From Vibrio comitans (lineage in GTDB: Bacteria; Pseudomonadota; Gammaproteobacteria; Enterobacterales; Vibrionaceae): a stretch of 64,000 bases of DNA. Each line of letters starts with the position of its first letter. Within the stretch, counting starts at the first letter, position 1. Under the pieces are notes generated by a model. That model was not told the DNA's origin, ran no database searches, and was given only the letters and a program-made list of their open reading frames with translations. Location: the NCBI GenBank assembly GCA_024346835.1, contig AP024867.1, positions 1-64,000 on the forward strand, in the 5' to 3' direction. This document shows positions 44,029 through 53,273 of the stretch, in pieces. A program made the position numbers and the translations under genes.

Positions 44029-45090
44029 GTGAAGCATTTATTCGTAAGAGGGGCTGTCATCTTAGTCGGTCTCTCATTAAGTGGTTGTTACAAGGCTGGT
44101 TCCAATGAGCCCGTCGTTGAACTAACTAAGCCAGTTAAGATTGAAAGGTTTGAATCCAACCAAGAGTCGACCCCGTTTCAATTCTTGGGAGAGGTATCAG
44201 CCTCTCAAACTACCCCTATTTCATTCCGATTAGGCGGTGAGGTCACTAAGATCCATGTAGAAATGGGTCAAGAAGTGAAACAGGGGCAACTGCTTGCTGA
44301 GTTAGATAAATCCGACTATCAACTGCAACTTCAAAGTAAGCAGGCACAGTTTGACTTGGCTAAGGCGCAATACTTACGTGCCAAACGTATGGCTAGTCAA
44401 AAACTGATCAGCAAAGACTCATTCGAACAAGCGGTAACTCGCTATCAATCGACGCAGGCTGAACTGGCACAAGCAAAAACTGATCTGTCCTATACCCAGA
44501 TTCATGCACCGTTTGACGGACAAATATCCATTCGATTTGTAAACCCTTATCAACTCGTTGCTCCACAACAACCTATTTTCAATCTTGTTGATACCTCTTC
44601 CTATGAGGTTGTTGTGTCAGTGCCTGTTGTTACCGCACATAAATTGATGGGTCGAGAATACTCATTGAGTTTTGAGCTCGATGGAAGAGCTACCCATCCA
44701 ATGAAAGCCAAAATAAAAGAAGTGTCCAGTCAGCCTGATAAAGACACCAATAGTTATCAGGTGACAACAGAGATCGATAACCAAGATATTGCGCTATTAC
44801 CCGGCAACTCTGGGAGATTAACGGTTCACTTTCCGTCTGACTTTAACGCTCAGGAGCAACTATCTGACAGTGCTTGGATAACCGTAGAATCCAACTCACA
44901 GGAAACTGTGGGGAAACTTTGGATATTTGATGAAGCGACCAATAGGGTTCAACAGCGCCAGGTATCAATCAACACAGTGACAGGCAAAGTAACAGGAATA
45001 GAAGATGGCGAACTTATCGTAGAAAGTGGCGTTCATTCTCTTCAAGAGGGACAACGCGTGCGCCCATGGACTCGAGAGCGAGGCATCTAA
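44029..45090 (+). CDS. RND efflux adaptor lipoprotein, first of a tandem pair
   Basis: Periplasmic adaptor lipoprotein of about 353 residues, start GTG. The signal peptide MKHLFVRGAVILVGLSLSGC ends in lipobox LSGC. Domains run as in MFPs: lipoyl half (RLGGEVTKIHVEMGQEVKQGQLLAELD), helical hairpin (about 85-145), second lipoyl half (YTQIHAPFDGQISIRFVNP), beta-barrel. GTG at 44029 is preferred to the GTG at 44020 as GAG stands eight bases ahead, but either gives the same mature protein. The next gene, a second adaptor, overlaps the stop by one base (TAATG). It is only moderately similar to the second adaptor, so the pair may form a mixed hexamer. Confidence 0.9.
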   Translation: MKHLFVRGAVILVGLSLSGCYKAGSNEPVVELTKPVKIERFESNQESTPFQFLGEVSASQTTPISFRLGGEVTKIHVEMGQEVKQGQLLAELDKSDYQLQLQSKQAQFDLAKAQYLRAKRMASQKLISKDSFEQAVTRYQSTQAELAQAKTDLSYTQIHAPFDGQISIRFVNPYQLVAPQQPIFNLVDTSSYEVVVSVPVVTAHKLMGREYSLSFELDGRATHPMKAKIKEVSSQPDKDTNSYQVTTEIDNQDIALLPGNSGRLTVHFPSDFNAQEQLSDSAWITVESNSQETVGKLWIFDEATNRVQQRQVSINTVTGKVTGIEDGELIVESGVHSLQEGQRVRPWTRERGI

Positions 45091-46148
45091 TGAAAAAACT
45101 TATTTTAGTATCAAGCTTAGCTTTGACTCTGAGTGGCTGTTTCTCTAACGACGAAACAAAAGAAATTACGCCTATTTTTGTAAACACTTATACCGCTGAT
45201 CAACAAATCGCCATTAGCGAGCGTACCTTTCAAGGCACAACTGTCCCAGCGGACATGACTCCCTTAGCTTTTAGGCACGGCGGGAAGCTTGAGCGATTGA
45301 CCATTAAATCCGGTGACAGAGTCACAAAGGGTGAGGTGCTTGCCACCTTAGATACGGCAAAACTCAAGCAGCAATTGCAAGATGCCAAGGCGCAGCGAGA
45401 TCTCGCAAACTCGCAGTTCAAACGTGCCGAGACACTCAAAAGCAAAGGGATGCTATCAGCATCTGAATACGACGAGTTGAAGGCCAATCAACAATTAACA
45501 GCGATCCAATACAAGGTGTTGATGCAAGAATTAAAACACTCTCAAATTATTGCACCCTTTGATGGCGTAGTGGCAACCATCGATGTTGAGAGTTATCAAA
45601 ACATTTCTAGCGGAGAGACTGCGTTCTCTATCTATAAGAACGATGTTATCTATGTCGATGTACCGGTATCGGAAGCCTTTATAGAACAGCTAAAGAAGCT
45701 TGATGATCCTTACGATCTTAAAGCTGAAGTACACGTTAAAGCGCTAAATACAAACTATGAGGCCAAGCTAAAGCTTTTCTCAGCAGAGCCTGTAGCGGAA
45801 ATAAAAGGCTACTTAGCAAGATTCGAACTTAAACAGTCAGTTCGTCAATTGCTACCCGGTACCTCTGCACTCGTTGCTATCAATATCGACCAATTCAAAG
45901 ACAATGAACAAACAGCCGTACTGGTTCCTTTGAACCTGCTTGTAGCTCAAGAAGAACAAGGTGATTTCTCTGTTTGGAAGGTCGATGAAAGTGGCTCTGC
46001 AGAGCTAACCGAAGTTTTAGTTTCAACAACGACAGCTAAGGGTGCCCTAGTCATAGATGGCGTTCAATTAGGCGACCGACTCATCGCATCTCAGCTTTCC
46101 AAGTTAACCCAAGGTAAAGAAATCCAATTCGTGGACGGACACCAGTAA
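45090..46148 (+). CDS. RND efflux adaptor lipoprotein, second of a tandem pair
   Basis: Second adaptor of the same pump, 352 residues. The start ATG overlaps the stop of the first adaptor. The signal peptide MKKLILVSSLALTLSGC carries lipobox LSGC. The lipoyl (FRHGGKLERLTIKSGDRVTKGEVLATLD), hairpin, second lipoyl (HSQIIAPFDGVVATIDVES) and barrel parts are complete, so it is not a degenerate copy. Two adaptors before one pump gene are also described for systems such as TriABC, where both are needed, and VexIJK of Vibrio cholerae as I recall. The pump follows after 1 bp. No channel gene is present, so TolC or the channel at 40525 may serve. Confidence 0.9.
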   Translation: MKKLILVSSLALTLSGCFSNDETKEITPIFVNTYTADQQIAISERTFQGTTVPADMTPLAFRHGGKLERLTIKSGDRVTKGEVLATLDTAKLKQQLQDAKAQRDLANSQFKRAETLKSKGMLSASEYDELKANQQLTAIQYKVLMQELKHSQIIAPFDGVVATIDVESYQNISSGETAFSIYKNDVIYVDVPVSEAFIEQLKKLDDPYDLKAEVHVKALNTNYEAKLKLFSAEPVAEIKGYLARFELKQSVRQLLPGTSALVAINIDQFKDNEQTAVLVPLNLLVAQEEQGDFSVWKVDESGSAELTEVLVSTTTAKGALVIDGVQLGDRLIASQLSKLTQGKEIQFVDGHQ

Positions 46149-46149
46149 T

Positions 46150-49100
46150 ATGAATATCGCAAACATATCAATTAAGAACAGCGTTATTAGCTGGATGTTT
46201 ATTGTGATCCTAGCCATTGGTGGGATCTCATCTTTCTCAAATCTTGGTCGTTTGGAAGACCCAGCATTTACATTGAAAGATGCCATGGTGATCGCTACTT
46301 ATCCTGGCGCGACAACACTAGAGGTAGAGGAAGAGCTCACCTACCCCTTAGAGAAAGCGATTCGTCAGCTTCCCTATATAGACAAGATCACCTCTACCAC
46401 ATCAGCAGGCAAAACGCAGATCATGGTAAGCATGGGGATGGAGTATGGCCCTGATGAGTTACCACAAATCTGGGATGAAATGCGCCGTAAAATCAATGAC
46501 CTAAGCCCTAGCCTCCCTCAAGGAGTCCAAGGCATTAGTATCATGGATGACTTTGGCGACGTATACGGTATGTCTCTGCTTCTCACCGGAGACGTGTATA
46601 CCTACCCTGAGCTAAAACGATTTGCTGACTTTTTATCGCGCGAGTTGGAATTGGTCGATGGTGTCGGTAAGGTCATGATCACCGGTGATCAGCAAGAACA
46701 GATATTCGTGGAAGTGTCTACCGAGCGATTAGCGAGCTTAAATCTTGATTACGCTACTGTAGTAGGTCTACTTAGCCAGCAGAATACGGTTCAGCCTGCT
46801 GGTGATGTGATGATCTCAGGGCAATCGTTACCTCTTCGCCCTACCGGTAATCTATCTAGCACAGAACAGTTAGAAGACTTGGTAATACACGGTAGAGATA
46901 CCGGAAAACTGATTCGTCTAAAAGATATTGCCGACATCTCCCGAGGCATTGTAGAAAAGCCTCAAAATGTGGTTTTATATAATGGCCAGCCCGCTTTAAA
47001 CATTGGCATTTCCTTTGCCGCAGGTGTGAATGTGGTTGAGATTGGTGAGCATGTAAAACAACGACTGGCAGAGCTTGATAATGACACTCCCGCCGGCATG
47101 GAGATAAATTACTTCTACGATCAGTCACAAGAGGTCGCTAACTCAGTAGACGGCTTTATCATCAGCCTCGCTCAAGCTGTAGGCATCGTTATCGTTGTAC
47201 TCTTGTTTGCTATGGGACTGCGAAGTGGCCTAATCATAGGTTTAGTACTACTACTGACCGTTTTTGGCACCTTTATCTTGATGGATTACAACAATATAGA
47301 GCTGCACCGCATCTCCTTAGGCGCGCTTATTATTGCCCTAGGTATGCTGGTAGACAATGCGATTGTGGTTGTTGAGGGGATCTTAGTCGGGATCAGGCGA
47401 GGCTTGTCAAAAACCGATGCTGCCATCGCAATAGTGAAACAAACGCAGTGGCCTTTGCTTGGTGCGACAGTTATCGCTATTACCGCTTTTGCACCAATTG
47501 GTTTGTCCCAAGATGCCACTGGTGAGTTCATGGGTTCTCTATTTTGGGTACTGTGTTATTCGCTATTTCTGAGTTGGGTTACGGCTCTTACCATCACCCC
47601 ATTTTTAGCTGAGAAGTTCCTTCCAAACAATAAGCAAGATGCAGTAGATGATGGCGAATTGTATAAAGGTGCTATCTTCACCATCTTTAGATGGACCTTG
47701 AAGCTTGCTCTTCGCTTTAGATGGACCAGTATTATTGCCTTAGTCGCTTTGTTGGCATCAGCGGTATTTGGATTTGGTTACGTAAAACAACAGTTCTTCC
47801 CTGTTTCCAATACGCCGATGTTTTACGCTAACGTTTGGATGCCAGAAGGCACTGATATTCGAGAAACTACAACTGTAACCAAAGAAATAGAAAGTTATGT
47901 ACGTGGCCTTGAAAACGTTGAATATGTAACGACAACCATTGGACAAGGTCTTCAGCGATACTCGCTGACTTATCAGCCCGAAAAATCTTATGAGTCCTAT
48001 GCTCAATTGGCAATAAGATCAGACTCCTTGGACAATATGTTCACACTGATAGGTACCTTAGACAACGAACTTGCAAAACGCTTCCCTGTTGCCGACTTTA
48101 GACTGCAAGTTGTAGAGTTTGGACCCGCGCCTGCTTCTAAAATTGAAGCAAGGGTCGTTGGGCCAGATACACAGCAGCTGAAAAGTATCGCAGCAGATCT
48201 CGAACAAATTATCGCCCAAGATCCTGGCGCGCGAAACATACGCAATAACTGGCGCGAACAAACGAAAACCATTGTGCCAGAGTTTAATGAATCTAAGGCT
48301 AGACGCTTTGGGATCTCGAAAGAGGACGTGTCCAATATGCTAAATATGGCATTTGGAGGCAGCACTATTGGTGTTTTGCGTGATGGTACTAAACAACTGC
48401 CAATCGTTACTCGACTACCCGACTATGAGCGTCTAGATATTGAAACCATTAACCTGCTGAAGATCTGGAGCCCGGTGTTACAAACCTATGTTCCTATCGA
48501 GCAAGTTATTGATGGTCTCAATCTCGACTGGGAGCAATCTCTAATCATGCGACGCGATCGTAAGAGAGAGATTAGCGTACTAGCCGATCACGATATCCTT
48601 AGTGATGAAACGCCAGCGGTATTGTTCTCACGCCTGAAGCCTATGGTCGAGGCGTATGAACTGCCAGAAGGGTATTCACTAAAATGGGGCGGTGAATACG
48701 AATCTTCTAATGATGCACAAGAAGCACTAGGTGCTGCCATGCCTATGGGATACCTAATGATGTTTATCATTACCATGTTGCTATTTAACTCGTTTAGAAA
48801 GCCTCTGGTAATTTGGTTGACCGTACCTCTATCTATCGTGGGTGTCAGCTACGGTTTATTGGCCACCAATCTTCCATTTAGCTTCACGGCACTACTGGGT
48901 TTGCTCAGCTTAAGTGGCATGATATTGAAAAATGGTATTGTCCTGATGGACCAAATCAATATTGACTTGGCCAGTGGCAAAGCGCCCTACCTTGCAGTAC
49001 TTGATAGTGCAACAAGTCGTGTGAAACCGGTAAGTATGGCGGCATTGACCACCATCCTAGGCCTTATACCATTGGTAGCTGACCCATTCTTTGGCTCCAT

Positions 49101-49200
49101 GGCAGTGACAATAATGGCTGGTCTTGGCTTTTCTACCGTGTTAACGCTGGTAGTCGTGCCCTTGCTATTTGCTACCTTCTACAACATAAAATCAGCCTAA
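46150..49200 (+). CDS. RND multidrug efflux pump of the two-adaptor system
   Basis: Inner-membrane proton-antiport pump, 1016 residues like the other pump in this window but clearly a different protein. After TM1 (SWMFIVILAIGGISSFSNLG) comes LEDPAFTLKDAMVIATYPGAT. The TM4 proton-relay motif reads GMLVDNAIVVVEG, with D402 and N403. TM10 holds LKNGIVLMDQI with its lysine. The two halves and the periplasmic docking parts are full length. It is cotranscribed with both adaptors from the promoter divergent from TetR and followed by a strong terminator. The Asp-Asn relay and the gene order are typical of the TriC/VexK-type branch. Substrates are unknown. Confidence 0.94.
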   Translation: MNIANISIKNSVISWMFIVILAIGGISSFSNLGRLEDPAFTLKDAMVIATYPGATTLEVEEELTYPLEKAIRQLPYIDKITSTTSAGKTQIMVSMGMEYGPDELPQIWDEMRRKINDLSPSLPQGVQGISIMDDFGDVYGMSLLLTGDVYTYPELKRFADFLSRELELVDGVGKVMITGDQQEQIFVEVSTERLASLNLDYATVVGLLSQQNTVQPAGDVMISGQSLPLRPTGNLSSTEQLEDLVIHGRDTGKLIRLKDIADISRGIVEKPQNVVLYNGQPALNIGISFAAGVNVVEIGEHVKQRLAELDNDTPAGMEINYFYDQSQEVANSVDGFIISLAQAVGIVIVVLLFAMGLRSGLIIGLVLLLTVFGTFILMDYNNIELHRISLGALIIALGMLVDNAIVVVEGILVGIRRGLSKTDAAIAIVKQTQWPLLGATVIAITAFAPIGLSQDATGEFMGSLFWVLCYSLFLSWVTALTITPFLAEKFLPNNKQDAVDDGELYKGAIFTIFRWTLKLALRFRWTSIIALVALLASAVFGFGYVKQQFFPVSNTPMFYANVWMPEGTDIRETTTVTKEIESYVRGLENVEYVTTTIGQGLQRYSLTYQPEKSYESYAQLAIRSDSLDNMFTLIGTLDNELAKRFPVADFRLQVVEFGPAPASKIEARVVGPDTQQLKSIAADLEQIIAQDPGARNIRNNWREQTKTIVPEFNESKARRFGISKEDVSNMLNMAFGGSTIGVLRDGTKQLPIVTRLPDYERLDIETINLLKIWSPVLQTYVPIEQVIDGLNLDWEQSLIMRRDRKREISVLADHDILSDETPAVLFSRLKPMVEAYELPEGYSLKWGGEYESSNDAQEALGAAMPMGYLMMFIITMLLFNSFRKPLVIWLTVPLSIVGVSYGLLATNLPFSFTALLGLLSLSGMILKNGIVLMDQINIDLASGKAPYLAVLDSATSRVKPVSMAALTTILGLIPLVADPFFGSMAVTIMAGLGFSTVLTLVVVPLLFATFYNIKSA

Positions 49201-49225
49201 TCCGAGAGACTGATCTATTCAATGA

Positions 49226-49263
49226 AAAAGCCCGAAAGAGAGTATCTTTCGGGCTCTGTTTTT
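49226..49263 (+). terminator. Rho-independent terminator of two-adaptor RND operon
   Basis: AGCCCGAAAGA and TCTTTCGGGCT form an 11-bp perfect stem around GAGTA, followed by CTGTTTTT. It lies 28 bp after the pump stop, close to the convergent aldo-keto reductase gene. Confidence 0.92.
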
Positions 49264-49300
49264 CTGGGGTATCTCAGCCAAAGGCTACATTGTTTAAAGG

Positions 49301-50104
49301 CTAATCCCAGTCTGGAGCAAAACTTGGACTTGCAAGACGATGACCTCTATCAAGCTTGCCGATCTTCTCCATATCGGACTCGGTTAGCATCACCTTTTCT
49401 GATTGTAAGTTACTCTCGATGTTGGCTTTCTTTGTTGATGAGGGAATCGTTACGAAATCATTCTGGCGCATCCAAGCAAGCACAATTTGAGCAGGGCTCG
49501 CGTCATGCTCTTTAGCAATGGCTTGAATGGTTTCATCTTTTAGCACATCACCATAAGCAAAAGGCATGTACCCAGTCACTATCACACCATTGGCTTCACA
49601 AAAATCAACCACCTTATGATTTTGCAAATATGGGTGCACTTCTACTTGATTGGTGTAAACCTCTCCATCACCTAGGATATCAATGGCTTTCTCAAGCTGA
49701 GCATTAGTAAAGTTAGAGACGCCAATATGGCGAACCAAGCCTGAATCTTTTAGCGCCTTTAGTTCTGGAAGGTACTCTTCCATTGGTACTTCATCATCTT
49801 TAAGCGGCCAGTGAATTAACAATAAATCTATGTAATCTGTCTTTAGCTTTTCTAAGCTCTCGTGAACGCTTGGCGCAAACTTTTCCTTAGAAAAGTTATC
49901 TATCCAGACCTTAGTAGTCAGAAAGATCTCTTCACGAGGAATAGAGGAATCAGAAATCGCCTGTCCCACTTCTTGTTCATTTCCATAAATCTGAGCCGTA
50001 TCGATATGACGAAATCCGGCTTCTAATGAAATTTTCACCGAATCATAGCCTGCACCGTCTTTGAGTCTGTAGGTGCCCGCTCCCAAAAGGGGTATAGAGT
50101 TCAT
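49301..50104 (-). CDS. dkgB: Aldo-keto reductase, DkgB-like
   Basis: NADPH-dependent carbonyl reductase of the cytoplasm. The 267 residues equal E. coli DkgB (2,5-diketo-D-gluconate reductase B, also a methylglyoxal reductase) in length and match it throughout, e.g. GTYRLKDG, DTAQIYGNE, TTKVWIDN, LIHWP, GVSNFT, PSSTKKANIESNL and the ending APDWD. The catalytic tetrad is D35, Y40, K65 and H98. The start is ATG at 50104. It is transcribed alone, convergent with the RND operon. The VOC-family gene 96 bp upstream on the same strand might be a partner in dicarbonyl clearance. Physiological substrate unknown. Confidence 0.92.
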   Translation of the reverse strand: MNSIPLLGAGTYRLKDGAGYDSVKISLEAGFRHIDTAQIYGNEQEVGQAISDSSIPREEIFLTTKVWIDNFSKEKFAPSVHESLEKLKTDYIDLLLIHWPLKDDEVPMEEYLPELKALKDSGLVRHIGVSNFTNAQLEKAIDILGDGEVYTNQVEVHPYLQNHKVVDFCEANGVIVTGYMPFAYGDVLKDETIQAIAKEHDASPAQIVLAWMRQNDFVTIPSSTKKANIESNLQSEKVMLTESDMEKIGKLDRGHRLASPSFAPDWD

Positions 50105-50200
50105 GGTTTTCTCCAGTTAGTAGATACTCGAATAATTCTGGCAGAAAAATAGGCGGGAAAGTAAAAAGGTCGCGCATTATTAGCGCGACCTCTCAGAGTT

Positions 50201-50722
50201 TTAGTTGTAAGCACCACTTGAGTAATGCAATTCATAACTGTGGCTGTATATCTCAAGGATATTGCCGAAGGGGTCTTCCATATAAATCATGCGATACGGC
50301 TTTTCGCCCGGGTAATAATAGCGAGGCGCTTTCATACGCTTCTTTCCGCCCGCAGCAACAATTTTCTCCGCTAACCCCTCAACATCAGGGTCCTGAACGC
50401 AGAAGTGAAATACCCCTGTTTTCCAATATTCAAAGTTGTCTTCTGGATTCTGCTGATTTTTAAACTGAAATAGCTCCACCCCAATACGATCTCCCGTAGA
50501 CATATGCGCTATCCAAAAACGCTCCCAACCGGCGCCGAACACATCAGTACACATTTCTCCTATGGCAGAGTCATCTTCCACAATCTCTGTTGGTTCCATT
50601 ATCAGATACCAACCCAATACTTCTGTGTAAAACTTAACGGCAGCTTCCAAGTCAGGCACTGATATTCCGATATGACTAAAGTTTCTTGGATACGTGTGGT
50701 TGGTGTTTGGAGGGGTGATCAT
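50201..50722 (-). CDS. VOC (glyoxalase/dioxygenase fold) family protein
   Basis: Small metal-dependent enzyme of the vicinal-oxygen-chelate superfamily, 173 residues with two beta-alpha-beta-beta-beta modules. FSHIGISVPDLEAAVKFYTEVLGWY at the start holds the first metal His; GVFHFCVQDPDVEGLAEKIVAAGG contains the second, and YMEDPFGNILEIYSHSYE at the end supplies the Glu. This pattern is shared by glyoxalase I, ring-cleaving dioxygenases and fosfomycin-resistance enzymes, so the reaction cannot be named. Its neighbour on the same strand is a DkgB-like reductase. The start is ATG at 50722, after GGAGACACCTT. Confidence 0.85.
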   Translation of the reverse strand: MITPPNTNHTYPRNFSHIGISVPDLEAAVKFYTEVLGWYLIMEPTEIVEDDSAIGEMCTDVFGAGWERFWIAHMSTGDRIGVELFQFKNQQNPEDNFEYWKTGVFHFCVQDPDVEGLAEKIVAAGGKKRMKAPRYYYPGEKPYRMIYMEDPFGNILEIYSHSYELHYSSGAYN

Positions 50723-50859
50723 AAGGTGTCTCCTCTGAGTGAATTGAAATAACTGTAGTTCACTAATCTATTTGACGCTGAAAAAGCGACGAGCTTCTCG
50801 CACTCACAATTGCACAGGGTTATACTGTGTGGGACACATTTATATATCAAAGGCATGCA

Positions 50860-51240
50860 ATGACTTCTGCTACTACTCCAAATGTCCCAAAGGATCCATC
50901 AGAGCGCTTTAACCTATTCTTTAAGGCTGCGGTAAACGATAAGAAAATCTGGCTATTAATTGATGAGCACGGAAGTGTCATGCTAAACACTGAAGACGAA
51001 GAATGCGTCCCTGTTTGGCCTTCAGAAGAACATGCATTGCTATGGGCAACAGGCGAATGGGAAGGCTTTACTGCTGAACCTATTTCTATTGCTAAATGGA
51101 AGTCTCGCTGGACTCATGGCCTTGAAGAAGACGAGCTATCGCTGGTTGTTTTCCCTGACCAAGAAGGTGAAGGAATCGTTTTGTACCCTGACGAGTTTGA
51201 AATGGAACTGGTCAAGCGCGAATCGAAGCAGCAAAGATAA
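50860..51240 (+). CDS. DUF2750-type small cytoplasmic protein
   Basis: 126-residue soluble protein of unknown role. The sequence FKAAVNDKKIWLLIDEHGSVMLNTEDEECVPVWPSEEHALLWATGEWEGFTAEPISIAKW matches the DUF2750 pattern as I recall it, a family scattered through proteobacteria without known activity. No catalytic motif is seen, and it is acidic throughout. The ATG at 50860 has AAAGG six bases ahead; an in-frame ATG at 50827 gives an N-terminus (MWDTFIYQRHA) unlike the family. A strong terminator follows. Neighbouring genes give no hint. Confidence 0.8.
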   Translation: MTSATTPNVPKDPSERFNLFFKAAVNDKKIWLLIDEHGSVMLNTEDEECVPVWPSEEHALLWATGEWEGFTAEPISIAKWKSRWTHGLEEDELSLVVFPDQEGEGIVLYPDEFEMELVKRESKQQR

Positions 51241-51255
51241 AAAACCACCTTACTA

Positions 51256-51288
51256 CTAAAAAGGCCTATCAATAGATAGGCCTTTTTA
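51256..51288 (+). terminator. Rho-independent terminator after DUF2750 gene
   Basis: AAAAAGGCCTATC and GATAGGCCTTTTT form a 13-bp stem with AATA loop, 15 bp after the stop. Confidence 0.93.
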
Positions 51289-51419
51289 GTGCGTGAAACA
51301 AAGTCCTTCTCTCAAAGATATCTATTTCTACGTGCATAAGCTCACAGTTTCTATGCCATCAAATTGACATAAAATAGTACAATTAGCATGCTCTATTTTA
51401 CGTTTTGTTACAGATATCC

Positions 51420-53183
51420 ATGCAAAAAATGAATAAATCACTCATAGCATTGACGCTAGCTATATTCCTAAACGGCTGTGGTGGCGGTGGAAGTTCTTCT
51501 GATTCTGACACCGGTTCACCAACCGATCCTGGCACAGGAACCCCTATTGAACCAGGTGATCCAATTGCGCCATATAGTATTACTAAATACCAAGATATTC
51601 TGTCCAATTCAGATTTACAGCAATCCGACCCCGATGGAAGCGCATCCAACAAAGAAACCGTTGTGCGCGATGGTAATTTTTCTGGGTATCTGGACGACTA
51701 TTTCTATGCTCAAGAAAACACACAATACCTAGTCTTCAAGATGTCGAACTACTCCATGCGCAATGAAGTGCGTGAAAGAGATAATTTCGATATCAATGTT
51801 GAGGACGAAAAGCGCACATTGTTGGCTGAAGTAAAACTACCTAACATCGAAGACGCTATGAGCAACAGCTCTTCGAGCCGTGACGAAGTGACGTTTTTAC
51901 AGATCCACAACAAAGGCACCTCAAGTGATGGCACCGGTTACATCCCCCACCCTCTACTGCGAGTGGTCTATGAGTTAGAACGTGATGGAAAATATGGTCA
52001 CTACTGGGCTGTATTAAAGACCAATGCTGTCGATTGTAAAGGAGAAGGCTCTGATCCAGATTCAGCAGAGTGTCAAAATGCCTACGACCGTATCGATCTT
52101 GGTGAAGCAAATACTTATGCCTTCACTAAGTTTGAATTGATTGTCCAAGAAAATAACTTATCTATTGAAGTTAATGACATTGTAAAAGCCAATCTTGACA
52201 TCTCCTATTGGGAACACCTACTGAGTTACTTCAAGGCTGGTGTATACAATCAATTTGAAAACGGTGAATCAGAAGCTCATTTCCGAGCGTTAAAAGTGAT
52301 AACTTCCGACTCAAACACAGCATATAACTGGGACATCGACAGCTGGAAATTAACTATTCCAGCAAGTAAAGACGATTGGTATGGCTCAGGTGGTGATAGT
52401 GCTGCCGAAATCACACCTGATCGCTGTGGTTACTCTGACAAAGATACTCTCGCGAATGACGAGGTCGTCTACGACAATGATCAAAACATTGCGTATTTCA
52501 ATGTTGAAGATGGGCGCATGCACTTTAGAGCAGATATGGGATATGGCAGCTCGACAGCCAACTCAAGCTACATCCGTTCTGAGCTGAGAGAGCTGTATGT
52601 CAGCACAAGTAACCCAGATTGCAGTACCAGTGATGAAGACACGAGCTGGTATCTCGATGACAAGAGAACGGGTGCTACGATTCACACACTTAACGCCACT
52701 CTGAAAATAGAAGACTACCCTAACATCAGCCAACCTAAGGTCGTTTTAGGGCAAATCCATGGTTGGAAGATCAATCAAGCTCTGGTCAAACTTTTATGGG
52801 AAGGAAATAGCAAACCGGTCCGAGTCATCCTTAATGATGATTATGAAATCAATAATCAAGATTGTAATCACTGCGAACCATTTAGTGTCGAGCTAGGCAC
52901 CTATGCCGCTGGTGAAGAATGGAGTTACACCATTCGTGCAGACGAAAATGGCATCTATCTAGCGACCTATGATACTGATGGCAGTAATCTCGTAGCTCAC
53001 TCAATCCCTTGGGGGCAAAACTACCAAGATAAAGACGGCGATACGGTTGTTTTATCTTCAGACTGGACGTCTTCAGATATCGCTTTTTACTTCAAAGCAG
53101 GCATTTATCCGCAATTTAAGCCTGATTACCCTGGTCAAATATTCGACGTTAGCTTCAGTTCTTTGAACCTAGATCACTATTAG
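51420..53183 (+). CDS. Lipoprotein alginate lyase with two tandem PL7 domains
   Basis: Cleaves alginate by beta-elimination at the cell surface or in the periplasm. From the ATG at 51420 it has 587 residues: lipoprotein signal ending in lipobox LNGC (cysteine 20), a Gly/Ser/Pro/Thr linker, then two PL7 domains. Domain 1 (about 50-295) has RNEVRER at 114, QIH at 162-164 and YFKAGVYNQ at 270-278. Domain 2 (about 305-587) has RSELREL at 386, QIH at 445-447 and YFKAGIYPQ at 557-565. In each the catalytic Arg, Gln, His and Tyr are kept, so both should be active. The QIH (not QVH) form is often linked with a preference for guluronate-containing blocks. It precedes a second lyase 226 bp downstream. 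ATG at 51429 is an alternative start. Confidence 0.92.
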   Translation: MQKMNKSLIALTLAIFLNGCGGGGSSSDSDTGSPTDPGTGTPIEPGDPIAPYSITKYQDILSNSDLQQSDPDGSASNKETVVRDGNFSGYLDDYFYAQENTQYLVFKMSNYSMRNEVRERDNFDINVEDEKRTLLAEVKLPNIEDAMSNSSSSRDEVTFLQIHNKGTSSDGTGYIPHPLLRVVYELERDGKYGHYWAVLKTNAVDCKGEGSDPDSAECQNAYDRIDLGEANTYAFTKFELIVQENNLSIEVNDIVKANLDISYWEHLLSYFKAGVYNQFENGESEAHFRALKVITSDSNTAYNWDIDSWKLTIPASKDDWYGSGGDSAAEITPDRCGYSDKDTLANDEVVYDNDQNIAYFNVEDGRMHFRADMGYGSSTANSSYIRSELRELYVSTSNPDCSTSDEDTSWYLDDKRTGATIHTLNATLKIEDYPNISQPKVVLGQIHGWKINQALVKLLWEGNSKPVRVILNDDYEINNQDCNHCEPFSVELGTYAAGEEWSYTIRADENGIYLATYDTDGSNLVAHSIPWGQNYQDKDGDTVVLSSDWTSSDIAFYFKAGIYPQFKPDYPGQIFDVSFSSLNLDHY

Positions 53184-53205
53184 AACATTCGAATTAGACC
53201 TTGAT

Positions 53206-53273
53206 CGCATTTACATACATTCGCTTACATTTGTATTATTAAAATATGTATCCTTATTGTGTAAATGCGATGA
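53206..53273. promoter_or_regulatory. Long-spaced inverted repeat upstream of the second alginate lyase
   Basis: ATCGCATTTACA (53206-53217) and TGTAAATGCGAT (53262-53273) are a perfect 12-bp inverted repeat 44 bp apart, with an inner ATACAT/ATGTAT pair between. It lies 137 bp before the lyase start. It could be two half-sites of one regulator that loops DNA, or a leader hairpin. Confidence 0.5.

Noticed and set aside
49222..49515. 97-codon plus-strand frame after the RND operon
   Set aside because: It begins in the terminator and runs antisense through the DkgB-like gene.
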